Source: an uncultured Bacilli bacterium
GTDB taxonomy: Bacteria; Bacillota_I; Bacilli_A; RF39; UBA660
Reading direction: 5' to 3'
Length of the DNA stretch: 20,084 nucleotides
NCBI GenBank assembly: GCA_944351345.1
Contig: CALVPO010000013.1
Coordinates: 1-20,084, forward strand
Within the stretch, counting starts at the first letter, position 1; each line of letters begins with the position of its first letter. The notes beneath the pieces were generated by a model. It was not told the origin of the DNA, searched no databases, and saw only the letters and a program-made list of their open reading frames with translations. A program made the position numbers and the translations under genes. Shown piece by piece: positions 5,777 through 14,908 of this stretch.

Positions 5777-8149
5777 ATGGAAAGGTATAATCCTAATTAT
5801 AGAGAGGGGTTGACTTTAGAACAAGTACAGGAGAGAATTAGTAATAATTTAGTTAATTATAATGATCAACCTCCCACTAAGTCTATAAAAAAAATAATAG
5901 CTAGTAATTTTTTTACTTATTTTAACTTTCTTAATTTAGTTTTAGGTGGTGCTATAATTTTTGCTGGAATTTATGGCGGTGAAATATGGGAGTCTATTAA
6001 GAATTGTACTTTTATGGGGGTTATAATTATTAATAGTATTATTAGTATAGTTCAAGAGATTATTTCTAAGAAAACTATTGATAAGCTTAGTGTACTTGCT
6101 GCTAGTAAAGTTACTACTATTAGGAATTCTCAGGAAGTTGAACTTGGTATTGATGAGATTGTTTTAGATGATGTTGTGAAACTTAGTCTTGGGGATCAGG
6201 TTGTTACTGATTCTGTTATTTTGAATGGTGATGTTGAGGTTAATGAATCTTTTTTAACTGGTGAAGTTGATCCTATTCCTAAGAAAAAAGGAGATACAAT
6301 ATTGTCAGGTTCTTTTATAGTTAGTGGTTCTGCTTATGCTAAAGTTTTGCATATTGGAAGAGATAATTATATTTCTAAGATTAGTAGTGAAGCTAAATAT
6401 GATAAGAAAGTTAATTCTGTTATAATGAATTCATTTGAAAAAATTCTTAAAGTTTTGTCTGTTGTTATTGTTCCTGTAGGTGTTTTGCTTTTTGTTAATC
6501 AACTTAAGGTTACTGATGGTAATATAACTAGTTCTATTTTTAATACAGTTGCTGCTTTAATAGGAATGATACCTGAGGGACTGTTACTTCTTACTAGTTC
6601 TGTTATGGCTGTTAGTGTGGTTCGATTGGCTAAATATAATGTTTTGGTTCAACAGCTTTATTGTATAGAAACTTTGGCTAGAGTTGATGTTATCTGTTTA
6701 GATAAGACAGGAACTATTACAGAAGGGTCTATGGAATTAACTGATGTTTTAGGTGAAGATGGAATTAAATCTAGTGAGATTAATGAAATTCTTTCTAATA
6801 TTGGTTATGCTTTTGATAATAGTAATGCTACAATGGATGCTATTCGTGATAAATATTCTAGTAAAGGTATATGGAGTGTTAGTGATAAAATAGAGTTTTC
6901 TTCTTCAAGAAAGTTTTCTGCTGTTAGTTTTGATAATAGAGGTAGTTATTATTTGGGAGCTCCTGAGTTTGTGTTGAAGAAAGATTTTGATAAATATAGA
7001 AAAAAGGTTGAATCTTATAGTGATTATAGAGTTCTTGTTCTTGCTCATAATGATTGTGTTTTGAGTGATGCTCCTACTAATTTGGATGTAATTGGTTTTT
7101 TACTTATTCAAGATAAGATAAGAAAGGAAGCTCCTGATACTTTGAAATATTTTAAAGAACAAGGTGTTAGAGTTAAGATTATTAGTGGTGATAATTTTGT
7201 TACTGTATGTAATATTGCTAAGAGAGCAGGTTTAGAGGAAGCTAAGGGGATGGATGCAACTTTGCTTACTGATGATAATATTGAAGAATCTTTAGAAAAG
7301 TATGATGTTTTTGGAAGGGTTACACCTGATCAGAAGAAAAAGATTGTTGAAGTGTTACAGAAAAATGGTCATGTTGTTGCTATGACGGGTGATGGTGTTA
7401 ATGATGTTCTTGCTTTAAAAAAGGCTGATTGTAGTATTGCTATGGCTAGTGGTAGTGATGCTGCTAAGAATGTTAGTCAGTTGGTTTTGCTTGATTCTAA
7501 TTTTGCATCTATGCCTGAGGTTGTTGCGGAAGGAAGGAGAACTATTAATAATATAGAGAGATCAGCTTCTTTGTTATTAATTAAGACAATATTTACGGCT
7601 ATTTTGGTAGTTATATGTATTTTTATGAATAGTGAATATTTTTATATGCCTATTCATCTTAGTCTTATTACCGCTTGTACTATAAGTATTCCTTCATTTG
7701 TTTTAGCCTTAGAGCCTAATCATGAGCGTGTTCGTGGTAATTTTATGTTAAAAGTTGTTAGTAAGAGTTTTCCAGCGGCTCTTACGGTAGTGTTTAATGT
7801 TGTGATGATAGTTTTATATAAAAATTATTTTGATATAAGTGAAGATATTACATCTACTTTGATAGTTATGATGACTGCTACTACTGGTTTTATATTCTTA
7901 TATAGAATATGTAAACCGTTTAATTTGCTTAGAGGATGTTTACTGGTATTTTTAATTAGTTTATTTGTTTATTTGTTACTTCGTCATTTTACTTTCTTTG
8001 ATTTAAGTCAAGTTAATGCTGGTACTATGCTTTTGTATGTTGTATTTGCAATTTGTAGTGTATATATATTTAATAAACTTAGTTTGGTTGTTCATTTTAT
8101 ATTAAATAAATTTGATAAAGATTATAAGACTAATAAAGTTAATATTTAA
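5777..8149 (+). CDS. Cation-translocating P-type ATPase (CtpE-like HAD-IC family)
   Basis: This 790-residue ion pump is driven by ATP in the cytoplasmic membrane. The phosphorylated aspartate is D309 in LDKTGTITEG. The membrane motif before it is MIPEGLLLLTS (PEGL), the nucleotide domain has LGAPEFVL and SGDNFVTVCNIAKRAGL, and the hinge is MTGDGVNDVLALKKADC (GDGVND 538-543). The actuator loop reads LTGEVDP (161-166), with valine instead of the usual TGES serine. PEGL and LGAPE place it near CtpE-like pumps; mycobacterial CtpE is linked to calcium uptake, so Ca2+ is a possible substrate but unproven. About eight to ten membrane helices are visible. ATG at 5777 is used because AGGTGAT precedes it; the TTG at 5762 overlaps the inverted repeat. 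The gene is monocistronic, with a terminator behind it. Confidence 0.93.
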   Translation: MERYNPNYREGLTLEQVQERISNNLVNYNDQPPTKSIKKIIASNFFTYFNFLNLVLGGAIIFAGIYGGEIWESIKNCTFMGVIIINSIISIVQEIISKKTIDKLSVLAASKVTTIRNSQEVELGIDEIVLDDVVKLSLGDQVVTDSVILNGDVEVNESFLTGEVDPIPKKKGDTILSGSFIVSGSAYAKVLHIGRDNYISKISSEAKYDKKVNSVIMNSFEKILKVLSVVIVPVGVLLFVNQLKVTDGNITSSIFNTVAALIGMIPEGLLLLTSSVMAVSVVRLAKYNVLVQQLYCIETLARVDVICLDKTGTITEGSMELTDVLGEDGIKSSEINEILSNIGYAFDNSNATMDAIRDKYSSKGIWSVSDKIEFSSSRKFSAVSFDNRGSYYLGAPEFVLKKDFDKYRKKVESYSDYRVLVLAHNDCVLSDAPTNLDVIGFLLIQDKIRKEAPDTLKYFKEQGVRVKIISGDNFVTVCNIAKRAGLEEAKGMDATLLTDDNIEESLEKYDVFGRVTPDQKKKIVEVLQKNGHVVAMTGDGVNDVLALKKADCSIAMASGSDAAKNVSQLVLLDSNFASMPEVVAEGRRTINNIERSASLLLIKTIFTAILVVICIFMNSEYFYMPIHLSLITACTISIPSFVLALEPNHERVRGNFMLKVVSKSFPAALTVVFNVVMIVLYKNYFDISEDITSTLIVMMTATTGFIFLYRICKPFNLLRGCLLVFLISLFVYLLLRHFTFFDLSQVNAGTMLLYVVFAICSVYIFNKLSLVVHFILNKFDKDYKTNKVNI

Positions 8150-8154
8150 TAAAG

Positions 8155-8184
8155 AAATATCTTATGAATTTAGATATTTTTTTA
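8155..8184 (+). terminator. Rho-independent terminator after the P-type ATPase gene
   Basis: A perfect 8-bp stem, AAATATCT (8155-8162) and AGATATTT (8172-8179), has a 9-base loop and a T-run from 8177 to 8183. It begins six bases after the ATPase stop codon and separates it from the secretion locus. Confidence 0.75.
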
Positions 8185-8204
8185 TTTATGTGGAGAATAA
8201 AAAA

Positions 8205-8233
8205 TTTACAAGATTATTAAATTATGATAGAAT
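8205..8233 (+). promoter_or_regulatory. Promoter of essC1
   Basis: TTTACA (8205-8210) and TAGAAT (8228-8233) are separated by 17 bases, and TG at 8225-8226 makes an extended -10. Predicted transcription begins near 8240, giving a leader of about 23 bases before the ATG at 8263, which contains the GGAGG site at 8253-8257. It is likely the promoter for essC1 and the overlapping yukD-like gene. Confidence 0.6.
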
Positions 8234-8262
8234 TACTTTAGTAATAAGATATGGAGGATTAT

Positions 8263-11200
8263 ATGAAAATTTATTTGTTCTTGAGTGATAAAATTGTAAA
8301 TTTTTCTTTGCCAACCGAAGTAGGTGGTAGTTTTAGTTTTGATGTTGATTTTGAAGAGGAAGCTAAATTAATAAATATTGAGGCTAGAGGTGGTAGGTGG
8401 GTTATTTATTCTACTGTTGATGTTAATATTATTAATAATGGTAATATAATTGGTAGTTTAGAGTTAAAGGAAAATTCATTTTATATTCTTAAGAGAAATA
8501 ATCAAGATTATTTAATTTATATAGGTGATGTTTCATTAAATAATATGTCTTTATATTCTTACGGTAGTAATTTAAATTTAGTAATTGGAAATTCTAATAA
8601 TGCTAATATTCAGTATTCTTGTCCATTTTTAAATAATGTAGAAATTAAAGTTCATTTTGTTAATGATAAATTGATGCTAGATAGTAATTCTAGAGGTGTT
8701 TATATAAATGATTTGGCTATTACTAATAATAATGTTGAGTTAGTAATTGGTGATTGTGTAAATATTTATGGTTTAAGATTAATATTTTTGAATAATTTAT
8801 TATTATTAGGAAATCCTGGTGGAAAATTAGTTGTGCTTCCTACTACTAATATTAGTTCTTTTTTGATTCCTAAAGATAGTGGTCATGGCGATGTTGAAAT
8901 TAAAGATGTGGATTTATATGGTAAAGGTGATTATTTTTCAAAATCTCCTAGAATAAGAAGATCAATTTCTACTAAAGTATTAAAATTGAGTCCTCCTCCT
9001 AAAGAAAACAATAATTCTGAATTGCCTATGATACTTACTATAGGTCCTATGCTTACTATGGGGATTACTTCGGGTGTTATGGTTATTGACGTTCTTAGTA
9101 GGATTGCTTCTAAGCAGACTACTTGGAGGGATTCTTGGTCGTCTTTAGTTGCTTCTAGTGCTATGCTTGTTTCGATGTTAGTGTGGCCTTTGGTTACTAA
9201 TGCTTATAATAAACGAATGAAAAAGAGAAGAAGAGCGGAGTTAGTTTTAAAATATGGTAAATATTTGGAACAAAAAAAGGAAGAACTTGTTAGTGAGATG
9301 AGGTTACAAAAAGATATTTTGATAGAGAATTTAATTACTGTTGATGATTGCTTGAATATTATAAAAACTAAGAATATGTATTTTTGGAATAAGAGACTTG
9401 ATCAAAATGATTTGCTTGTTGCTAGAGTTGGTGTTGGTAATGAAGTTTTTAATGTTTCTATTGAGTATCCAGAAGAAGGATTTACTATTGATGAGGATGA
9501 GCTTAGAAAACAGGCAGATAAATTGGTATCAGAATTTAAATATATAGAAAATGTTCCTATTGGTTATTCTTTTCGTGATAATAAATTAATTGCTGTTATG
9601 GGGACTGATAAGCTTAAGAGAATTAGTTTTGTTAATAATATAATTTTACAATTTATAACTTTTTACAGTTATGAAGATTTGAAAATTGTAATATTTACTA
9701 ATGAAGATAATTGTAAATATTGGGAGTATATTAAATATTTGAATCATAATTTTAGTAATGATAAGTTATTTAGATTTTTTTCTACTACTTTAGATAGTTC
9801 TAATAAATTAGCTGATTATTTAAGTAATGAGATTAATTCTAGAGTTAGTATTAGTAGAAATACTTCTGATAGTAAAAAAATTTATAGGCCATATTATTTG
9901 ATTGTTATTGATGATTATGAGAGAGTAAAAGATTACGATTTTATTAATGTTTTAACTGAAAATGATAAGAATTATGGTTTTAGTATGATTATAATTGAAG
10001 AAAGACTTAGTAAGCTTCCTAGTAAATGTAATAATTATATAACTATTCAGGCTGGTAATGGGAAGTCTGGTATTTTGAAGAACACTTTCGATAATCAAAT
10101 TCAATTAAATTTTATGGATGAAGTTAATTATAATATTAATTATATGGACGTTGCTAGAATAATTTCTAATATACCTATTGAATTTGAAGAAAAGGCTAGT
10201 TATTTGCCTGATTCTATTAGTTTTATGGAAATGGAGAGAGTTGGTAAAGTTGAGCAACTTAATATACTTAATCGTTGGAATACTAATGATTCTACTGTTA
10301 GTTTAAGAGCTGAGGTTGGTGTTAATGATAAAAGAGAACTTATGTATTTGGATCTTCATGAGAAATATCATGGTCCTCATGGCTTGATTGCTGGTACTAC
10401 TGGTAGTGGTAAGAGTGAATTTATTATTACATATATTTTGTCTATGTGTATAAATTATAGTCCTGATGATGTTGCGTTTATTTTGATAGATTATAAGGGT
10501 GGCGGTTTAGCTTTGGCATTTGAGAATAAAGTAACTGGTGTTAGACTTCCACATTTAGCTGGTACTATTACTAATTTGGATAAGGCTGAGATGGATAGAA
10601 CTTTAGTTAGTATTGATAGTGAGGTAAAAAGAAGACAGAGAATGTTTAATGAGGCTAGAGATAAGTTGGGCGAGAGTACTATTGATATATATAAGTATCA
10701 GAGGCATTATAAAGAAGGTAGGTTAGATGAGGCTATTCCGCATTTATTTATAATATGTGATGAGTTTGCTGAGCTTAAGAGTCAACAGCCTGATTTTATG
10801 GATAATCTTATTAGTGTTGCTCGTATTGGTAGATCTTTAGGTGTTCATTTAATACTTGCGACGCAAAAACCTAGTGGTGTTGTTAATGATCAGATTTGGT
10901 CTAATACGAGATTTAGAGTTTGTTTAAAGGTTCAAGATGAGTCTGATAGTAATGAGATGCTTAAGAGAACAGAAGCTGCTCATATTACGCAAGCTGGTAG
11001 GTTTTATTTACAAGTTGGTTATGATGAAATTTTTTCATTAGGTCAATCTGGTTATAGTGGTGCTAAATATTATCCTTCTGATAAAATAGTAAAACAAGTT
11101 GATAAAAGTATTAATTTTATTGATGATTGTGGTGATGTAATTAAGAGTGTTAGTGATGAGGAGATAAAATTAGAAGCTCATGGTGAACAACTTCAGGCTA

Positions 11201-12846
11201 TTATGAAAAGTATTATTGAAGTTGCTAATAGTGTCAATAAGAAGGTTCGTAGATTGTGGCTTGATAATATTCCTAAAATTATATTAGTTGATGATTTATA
11301 TAAGAAGTATAATGTTTCTGTTAATTTTTATAATTTAGACGTTATTATTGGTGAATATGATGCACCTGAGAGACAAGAGCAGGGGATGGTTAGGTATAAT
11401 TATTTAATGGATGGTAATACTATAATTTATAGTCAAAATAGTAATGAATCTGAGATGCTTTTGGATACTATTATATATTCTACTGTTAGTCATCATTTTG
11501 CTTATGAGATTAATTTTTATATTATAGATTATGGGTCTGAGTCGTTAAGAAAGTATGTTAGTTTACCTCATGTTGGTGGTTTAGTTTTTAATGGTGATGA
11601 TGATAAGTATAGTAATTTGATTAAGATGATAAGGATAGAATTAATTAATAGAAAGAAATTGTTTGTAAATTATGGTGGAGATTATGATAATTATATAAAA
11701 AATGGTAATAATAAGATTCCTGTTATGGCTATTATTATTAATAATTTTGATTCTTTTTATGAGGCTTATCAGGATGTTTATGATTATTTTCCTGAGCTTG
11801 TTAGGGACTCTTCTAGATATGGAATAGTATTTATATTTTCTTGTAGTGCTACTAATTCTATTCCTGGTAAGATTTCTCAGAATTTTAGTAATTCATATGC
11901 GTTTAAACTTAAGGATCAATCTGATTATATGTTTATATTTAATTCTAAATCTAAGGTGGTACCTAGGAATATAGAAGGTAGAGGTTTAATTAATAATAAT
12001 GGGGTTCATGAATTTCAGACTGCTAGTATTGTTGATAATTATGAAGTACTTAATAATTATATTAATAAATTTATTAATTATCAGAAGCAAATTAATAAAT
12101 TTAGGGCTAAGAGGATACCATCTTTACCTAGTGTTGTTAGAAAAAATGATATAGAAAAATATATTAGTAATTTAAATAAAGTTCCTGTTGGTATTATGAA
12201 GAATACTTTAGATGTTTGTACTATTGATTTTGTTGGTAATTTGGGGACTATTATTACTTCTAATAAAATAGATAATATGAGTATATTTGTTAAAAGTTTA
12301 TTTGAAGTTTTTAGAAGTATTTCAGGTATTGATTTAATGATTATTGATCCTTTAGGAAAACTTAATTTAGATCGTAAGTATTATTCTAATTATTATAATG
12401 ATAATCTTAGTGATGTTATAGGTAAATTAAGTGAGTATATGGATGGTATAATTAATAGTAATTCTAGGGTTAGTGGTATTTTGATTTTATATGGTTTAAG
12501 TAGTTTTCCTGCTTGTGTTGGTGAAGATGATGAAGATGGTAAATTTATAAGTTTTTTGCAAAAGTTATATAGGTATAAAAATATAGGGATAGTTGGTATA
12601 GATGAGGCTAAGAAAATAAAGAATATTCAGTATGATGAGTGGTATAGTAGGATATTTGGTAGTGGTTCTGGAATATGGATTGGTAGGGGAGCAGGTGATC
12701 AGAGTATTTTAAAAACTGATGATTATAGTAAAGAATTACAAGTTAATTATAAAAACAATATGGGATTTTATATTTCAGATGGTGAGGCTATTTTAATAAA
12801 ACTATTAGATTTTATTACTAAGGATGGTGATGATGATGGAGAATAA
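8263..12846 (+). CDS. essC: Type VII secretion ATPase EssC (copy 1, intact)
   Basis: This 1527-residue membrane-anchored FtsK/SpoIIIE ATPase is the motor of T7SSb (Ess/Yuk) secretion. In order: two FHA-like beta domains (about 1-90 and 100-190), two membrane helices (about 254-277 and 294-316) followed by a basic stretch (NKRMKKRRR), a D0 region, and ATPase domain D1 with Walker A GTTGSGKS (711-718) and Walker B IICDEFAEL (Asp833, Glu834). D2 (near 1051, GNTIIYSQNSNESEM) and D3 (near 1325, GNLGTIITSNK) lack a recognisable Walker A lysine, so D1 is probably the only catalytic domain. The length is near that of staphylococcal EssC. The start is ATG 8263, five bases after GGAGG; the earlier ATG at 8251 overlaps that site. 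It overlaps the YukD-like gene and is nearly identical to essC2 across D1. Confidence 0.95.
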   Translation: MKIYLFLSDKIVNFSLPTEVGGSFSFDVDFEEEAKLINIEARGGRWVIYSTVDVNIINNGNIIGSLELKENSFYILKRNNQDYLIYIGDVSLNNMSLYSYGSNLNLVIGNSNNANIQYSCPFLNNVEIKVHFVNDKLMLDSNSRGVYINDLAITNNNVELVIGDCVNIYGLRLIFLNNLLLLGNPGGKLVVLPTTNISSFLIPKDSGHGDVEIKDVDLYGKGDYFSKSPRIRRSISTKVLKLSPPPKENNNSELPMILTIGPMLTMGITSGVMVIDVLSRIASKQTTWRDSWSSLVASSAMLVSMLVWPLVTNAYNKRMKKRRRAELVLKYGKYLEQKKEELVSEMRLQKDILIENLITVDDCLNIIKTKNMYFWNKRLDQNDLLVARVGVGNEVFNVSIEYPEEGFTIDEDELRKQADKLVSEFKYIENVPIGYSFRDNKLIAVMGTDKLKRISFVNNIILQFITFYSYEDLKIVIFTNEDNCKYWEYIKYLNHNFSNDKLFRFFSTTLDSSNKLADYLSNEINSRVSISRNTSDSKKIYRPYYLIVIDDYERVKDYDFINVLTENDKNYGFSMIIIEERLSKLPSKCNNYITIQAGNGKSGILKNTFDNQIQLNFMDEVNYNINYMDVARIISNIPIEFEEKASYLPDSISFMEMERVGKVEQLNILNRWNTNDSTVSLRAEVGVNDKRELMYLDLHEKYHGPHGLIAGTTGSGKSEFIITYILSMCINYSPDDVAFILIDYKGGGLALAFENKVTGVRLPHLAGTITNLDKAEMDRTLVSIDSEVKRRQRMFNEARDKLGESTIDIYKYQRHYKEGRLDEAIPHLFIICDEFAELKSQQPDFMDNLISVARIGRSLGVHLILATQKPSGVVNDQIWSNTRFRVCLKVQDESDSNEMLKRTEAAHITQAGRFYLQVGYDEIFSLGQSGYSGAKYYPSDKIVKQVDKSINFIDDCGDVIKSVSDEEIKLEAHGEQLQAIMKSIIEVANSVNKKVRRLWLDNIPKIILVDDLYKKYNVSVNFYNLDVIIGEYDAPERQEQGMVRYNYLMDGNTIIYSQNSNESEMLLDTIIYSTVSHHFAYEINFYIIDYGSESLRKYVSLPHVGGLVFNGDDDKYSNLIKMIRIELINRKKLFVNYGGDYDNYIKNGNNKIPVMAIIINNFDSFYEAYQDVYDYFPELVRDSSRYGIVFIFSCSATNSIPGKISQNFSNSYAFKLKDQSDYMFIFNSKSKVVPRNIEGRGLINNNGVHEFQTASIVDNYEVLNNYINKFINYQKQINKFRAKRIPSLPSVVRKNDIEKYISNLNKVPVGIMKNTLDVCTIDFVGNLGTIITSNKIDNMSIFVKSLFEVFRSISGIDLMIIDPLGKLNLDRKYYSNYYNDNLSDVIGKLSEYMDGIINSNSRVSGILILYGLSSFPACVGEDDEDGKFISFLQKLYRYKNIGIVGIDEAKKIKNIQYDEWYSRIFGSGSGIWIGRGAGDQSILKTDDYSKELQVNYKNNMGFYISDGEAILIKLLDFITKDGDDDGE

Positions 12847-13096
12847 AGTTTTAATAAGACTGATTCTTCCTGATTTAGATGATAGTTTTGATTTGTTTAT
12901 TCCTGTTAATATTACTATTTATAAGTTGAAAAATTTATTGCTTAGATCTTTAGATGAACTTTGTGATTCTAAATTATTAAATGGTTCTACTACTTTAATA
13001 AATAAAATTAATTCTAGAATTTATAATAATAATGAAATTGTTATAAATACTGATATTAGAAATGCTAGTGAATTGTTATTGATATTTAATAAGTAG
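12833..13096 (+). CDS. YukD/EsaB-like ubiquitin-fold T7SS protein
   Basis: This small protein of about 87 residues resembles YukD/EsaB, the cytoplasmic ubiquitin-like component of T7SSb. The pattern fits: a first strand (KVLIRLILPD), DLFIPVNITIYKLKNLLL as the second strand and main helix, and a C-terminal RIYNNNEIVINTDIRNASELLLI typical of the ubiquitin-like fold. EsaB is thought to regulate the system rather than form the channel. The gene overlaps the 3' end of essC1 by 14 bases. Several ATGs lie in a GATGATGATGATGG run; AAGGA at 12820-12824 favours 12830 or 12833, though 12836 is also possible. Placement right after essC supports the call. Confidence 0.82.
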   Translation: MMENKVLIRLILPDLDDSFDLFIPVNITIYKLKNLLLRSLDELCDSKLLNGSTTLINKINSRIYNNNEIVINTDIRNASELLLIFNK

Positions 13097-13145
13097 TTTA
13101 TGTTTTACAGTAACTTGTAAAAAAATAATATTTATTGTATTTTTG

Positions 13146-13175
13146 TTGTATTTTAATATTTTTATGTGGTATTAT
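13146..13175 (+). promoter_or_regulatory. Possible promoter of the WXG gene cluster
   Basis: TTGTAT (13146-13151) and TATTAT (13170-13175) are 18 bases apart, with TG two bases before the -10 (TGGTATTAT). This would give a leader of about 60 bases to the ATG at 13242. A second TATAAT at 13222-13227 is too close to the ribosome site to be a useful -10. The rest of the gap 13097-13241 shows only a short hairpin (13103-13122) without a T-run. Confidence 0.35.
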
Positions 13176-13241
13176 TTAGATAACAAAGGGTAAGATAAAA
13201 GAATAAGAAGGTTTTTAATGTTATAATGAGAGGTGACAAAA

Positions 13242-13262
13242 ATGGTAAAAGTTAAAGTTTAA
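13242..13262 (+). pseudogene. Interrupted N-terminal leader of WXG protein 1 (codon-7 stop)
   Basis: After GAGAGGTGA (13228-13236) an ATG opens MVKVKV and then hits TAA at 13260-13262. The next gene, starting at 14049, reads MVKVKVQKQQL from an almost identical ribosome site, so this stop replaces its CAA. The codons after the stop (KQQL, with CAG for CAA) stay in frame with the downstream ATG at 13284. It is either a nonsense mutation that shortened the protein or a six-codon leader peptide followed by re-initiation. Confidence 0.7.
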
Positions 13263-13283
13263 AAACAGCAGTTAAAGGTTACT

Positions 13284-14018
13284 ATGAGTAAGATTCAGAA
13301 TCAATATAATCAAATAATGGAAAGAGCTAGAGAAAATCAAGATGGAATTAGAAAATTATGTGAGGGTTGGCAAAATCCTAATGCCAAAACACAAATTCTT
13401 AATTTAGTTAATATTTTAAATGAAAAGATGGAAAAAATTACTAGAAGGTATGCTATTTTGTTTGACAAGCTTAATGGATGGGTAGGAGAAACTGTTCGTT
13501 CAGGTGGTGGAAATTGGACAAATATTCCTTTTGAAGCTAGACCATATACTTTTAGTGCTTCTGAGGTTAAGGATGGAAATAACGGTGAAAATGTAGTATT
13601 TGATGAAAATTTGATTTTTGAAGGAATTGGTCAAGTTAGTAGAATGTCTAAAAATATAATAAAGAATCAGATGGATACTTCTAGAATTTTTAATAATAAT
13701 AATGAATGTTTTGGAATAATGAATGACAGTCCTGCAGTTTTTGAAAATTTTAAAATGAAGATGGAGCAATTTGCTAATGAGATAAATGAAGAGGTTAATC
13801 AGTGTATAGCTAGTTTTAATCTTGTTAGTGATGAGCAAAGGAATAAGCTAAATATTATAATGCAAAAATATAGTGTTGGTAGTTTATCGGATTCAGGGAG
13901 TAGTGGTTGGACTAATAGTGTAAATGATAATATTATAACTTCTAATAATTCAAGATCAACTAGTGGTAAGTCTAATGATATTGAAAATGGTATTTCTGGT
14001 TGGGATTTAGATAATTAA
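13284..14018 (+). CDS. WXG-family T7SS protein 1 (tandem paralogue)
   Basis: This 244-residue, mostly helical protein is a likely substrate or partner of EssC. It carries a WXG-like turn, GWQNPNAK (Trp29), between two helices, as in WXG100 proteins, but is over twice their length. A glycine-rich insert with GGGNWTN follows, then a second helical pair (about 118-195) and a Gly/Ser/Asn-rich tail ending in GISGWDLDN. It is closely related to the next gene (a block beginning GTTCGTTCAGGTGG and running about 33 bases is identical), so the two arose by tandem duplication. ATG 13284 has AAAGG five bases upstream; the family start seems to be 14 codons earlier but is cut off by TAA at 13260. It lacks a signal peptide, as expected for T7SS clients. 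Confidence 0.78.
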   Translation: MSKIQNQYNQIMERARENQDGIRKLCEGWQNPNAKTQILNLVNILNEKMEKITRRYAILFDKLNGWVGETVRSGGGNWTNIPFEARPYTFSASEVKDGNNGENVVFDENLIFEGIGQVSRMSKNIIKNQMDTSRIFNNNNECFGIMNDSPAVFENFKMKMEQFANEINEEVNQCIASFNLVSDEQRNKLNIIMQKYSVGSLSDSGSSGWTNSVNDNIITSNNSRSTSGKSNDIENGISGWDLDN

Positions 14019-14048
14019 TATATATAATAAAAGAGAGGTGTTATAAAA

Positions 14049-14876
14049 ATGGTAAAAGTTAAAGTTCAAAAACAACAATTAAGACATACAATGGATAGAA
14101 TTCAGAAACAATATGATCAAATAATGGAAAGAGCAAGTGAGACTCAAGAAAATGGTATAAGGCCGTTATGTATGGGTTGGCAAAATCCTAATGCAAAGGC
14201 TCAAATTGTTAATTTAGTTAATATCTTAAATGAAAAAATGAATAAAATAACAAAGAGATACGGTGTTTTATTTGATAAACTTAATGGATGGGCTGGTGAA
14301 ACAGTTCGTTCAGGTGGTGGAAATTGGACAAATATTGCTTTTGTGGCAAGGACTTATAATTTTAGTTCTGCTGAAGCTAGAGATGGAGATAATGGCGAAA
14401 ATACTTTATTTAATGAAGAATTAATTTTTAATGGTATTGCTAGAGTTAAAAAGATGGCTAAGAATATTGTTAAAAATCAGAGAGATACATCTGCTATATT
14501 TGCTAGAAATAATGATTTGTTTGGTATAAAAAATGATAGTCCAAAGGTATTTGATAATTTTAGGGAAAAAATGGAAAAATTTGCTAATGATATTGAGACT
14601 GAAGTAGATCAATGTATAGCTAATTTTAATCTTGTTAGTGATGAACAAAAAAATAGATTAAATACAATTTTGCAAAAATATAGTGTATCTAGTTTACCTG
14701 AGTATTCTGTTGATGGCTGGAATGTTACTAAAAAAATTGAAGGTGATATTGGCTTTAATGATTCTTCTAGTGATAATGTTTCTAGTGGTGATAACAGTAG
14801 TAATTCATCTGAGACTATTTCTACTGATCCTGTTGATCCTGATGGAGCTGATTTTACGTCTGAGTATGCTGAATAA
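14049..14876 (+). CDS. WXG-family T7SS protein 2 (tandem paralogue, full N-terminus)
   Basis: This 275-residue paralogue of the preceding gene has an uninterrupted N-terminus (MVKVKVQKQQLRHTM). The WXG-like turn is GWQNPNAK with Trp44, followed by NWTN in a glycine-rich connector, the helical segment MAKNIVKNQRDTS and a conserved DQCIANFNLVSDEQ helix. The last 50 residues form an acidic and Ser-rich low-complexity tail ending SEYAE. GAGAGGTG lies about eight bases before the ATG at 14049. The gene starts 30 bases after its neighbour's stop. Exported T7SS proteins carry no classical signal peptide, and none is seen. The function beyond likely secretion partner is unknown. Confidence 0.8.
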   Translation: MVKVKVQKQQLRHTMDRIQKQYDQIMERASETQENGIRPLCMGWQNPNAKAQIVNLVNILNEKMNKITKRYGVLFDKLNGWAGETVRSGGGNWTNIAFVARTYNFSSAEARDGDNGENTLFNEELIFNGIARVKKMAKNIVKNQRDTSAIFARNNDLFGIKNDSPKVFDNFREKMEKFANDIETEVDQCIANFNLVSDEQKNRLNTILQKYSVSSLPEYSVDGWNVTKKIEGDIGFNDSSSDNVSSGDNSSNSSETISTDPVDPDGADFTSEYAE

Positions 14877-14908
14877 TTTAGACTATGTATGGAAATTTGG
14901 TTGATATT

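Noticed and set aside
8251..8253. ATG at 8251 as the essC1 start
   Set aside because: It overlaps the GGAGG site itself; essC2 has the same overlapping ATG out of frame, so the conserved start is the later ATG (MKIYLFLSD).
13103..13122. Hairpin TTTTACA/TGTAAAA after the YukD-like gene as a terminator
   Set aside because: The stem is short and followed by A-rich sequence instead of a T-run, so it does not fit a rho-independent terminator on the plus strand.
13222..13227. TATAAT as the -10 of the first WXG gene
   Set aside because: Transcription would start inside the GAGAGGTGA ribosome site. A TGGTATTAT element further upstream fits better.
13500..13838. Minus-strand frames antisense to the WXG genes (also 14421-14648) and to essC2 (17247-17450, 18700-18918)
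   Set aside because: They mirror coding regions of well supported plus-strand genes, lack ribosome sites and encode low-complexity Ile/Leu/Ser/Lys-rich peptides. The frame at 14683-14904 on the plus strand is likewise an out-of-frame shadow.
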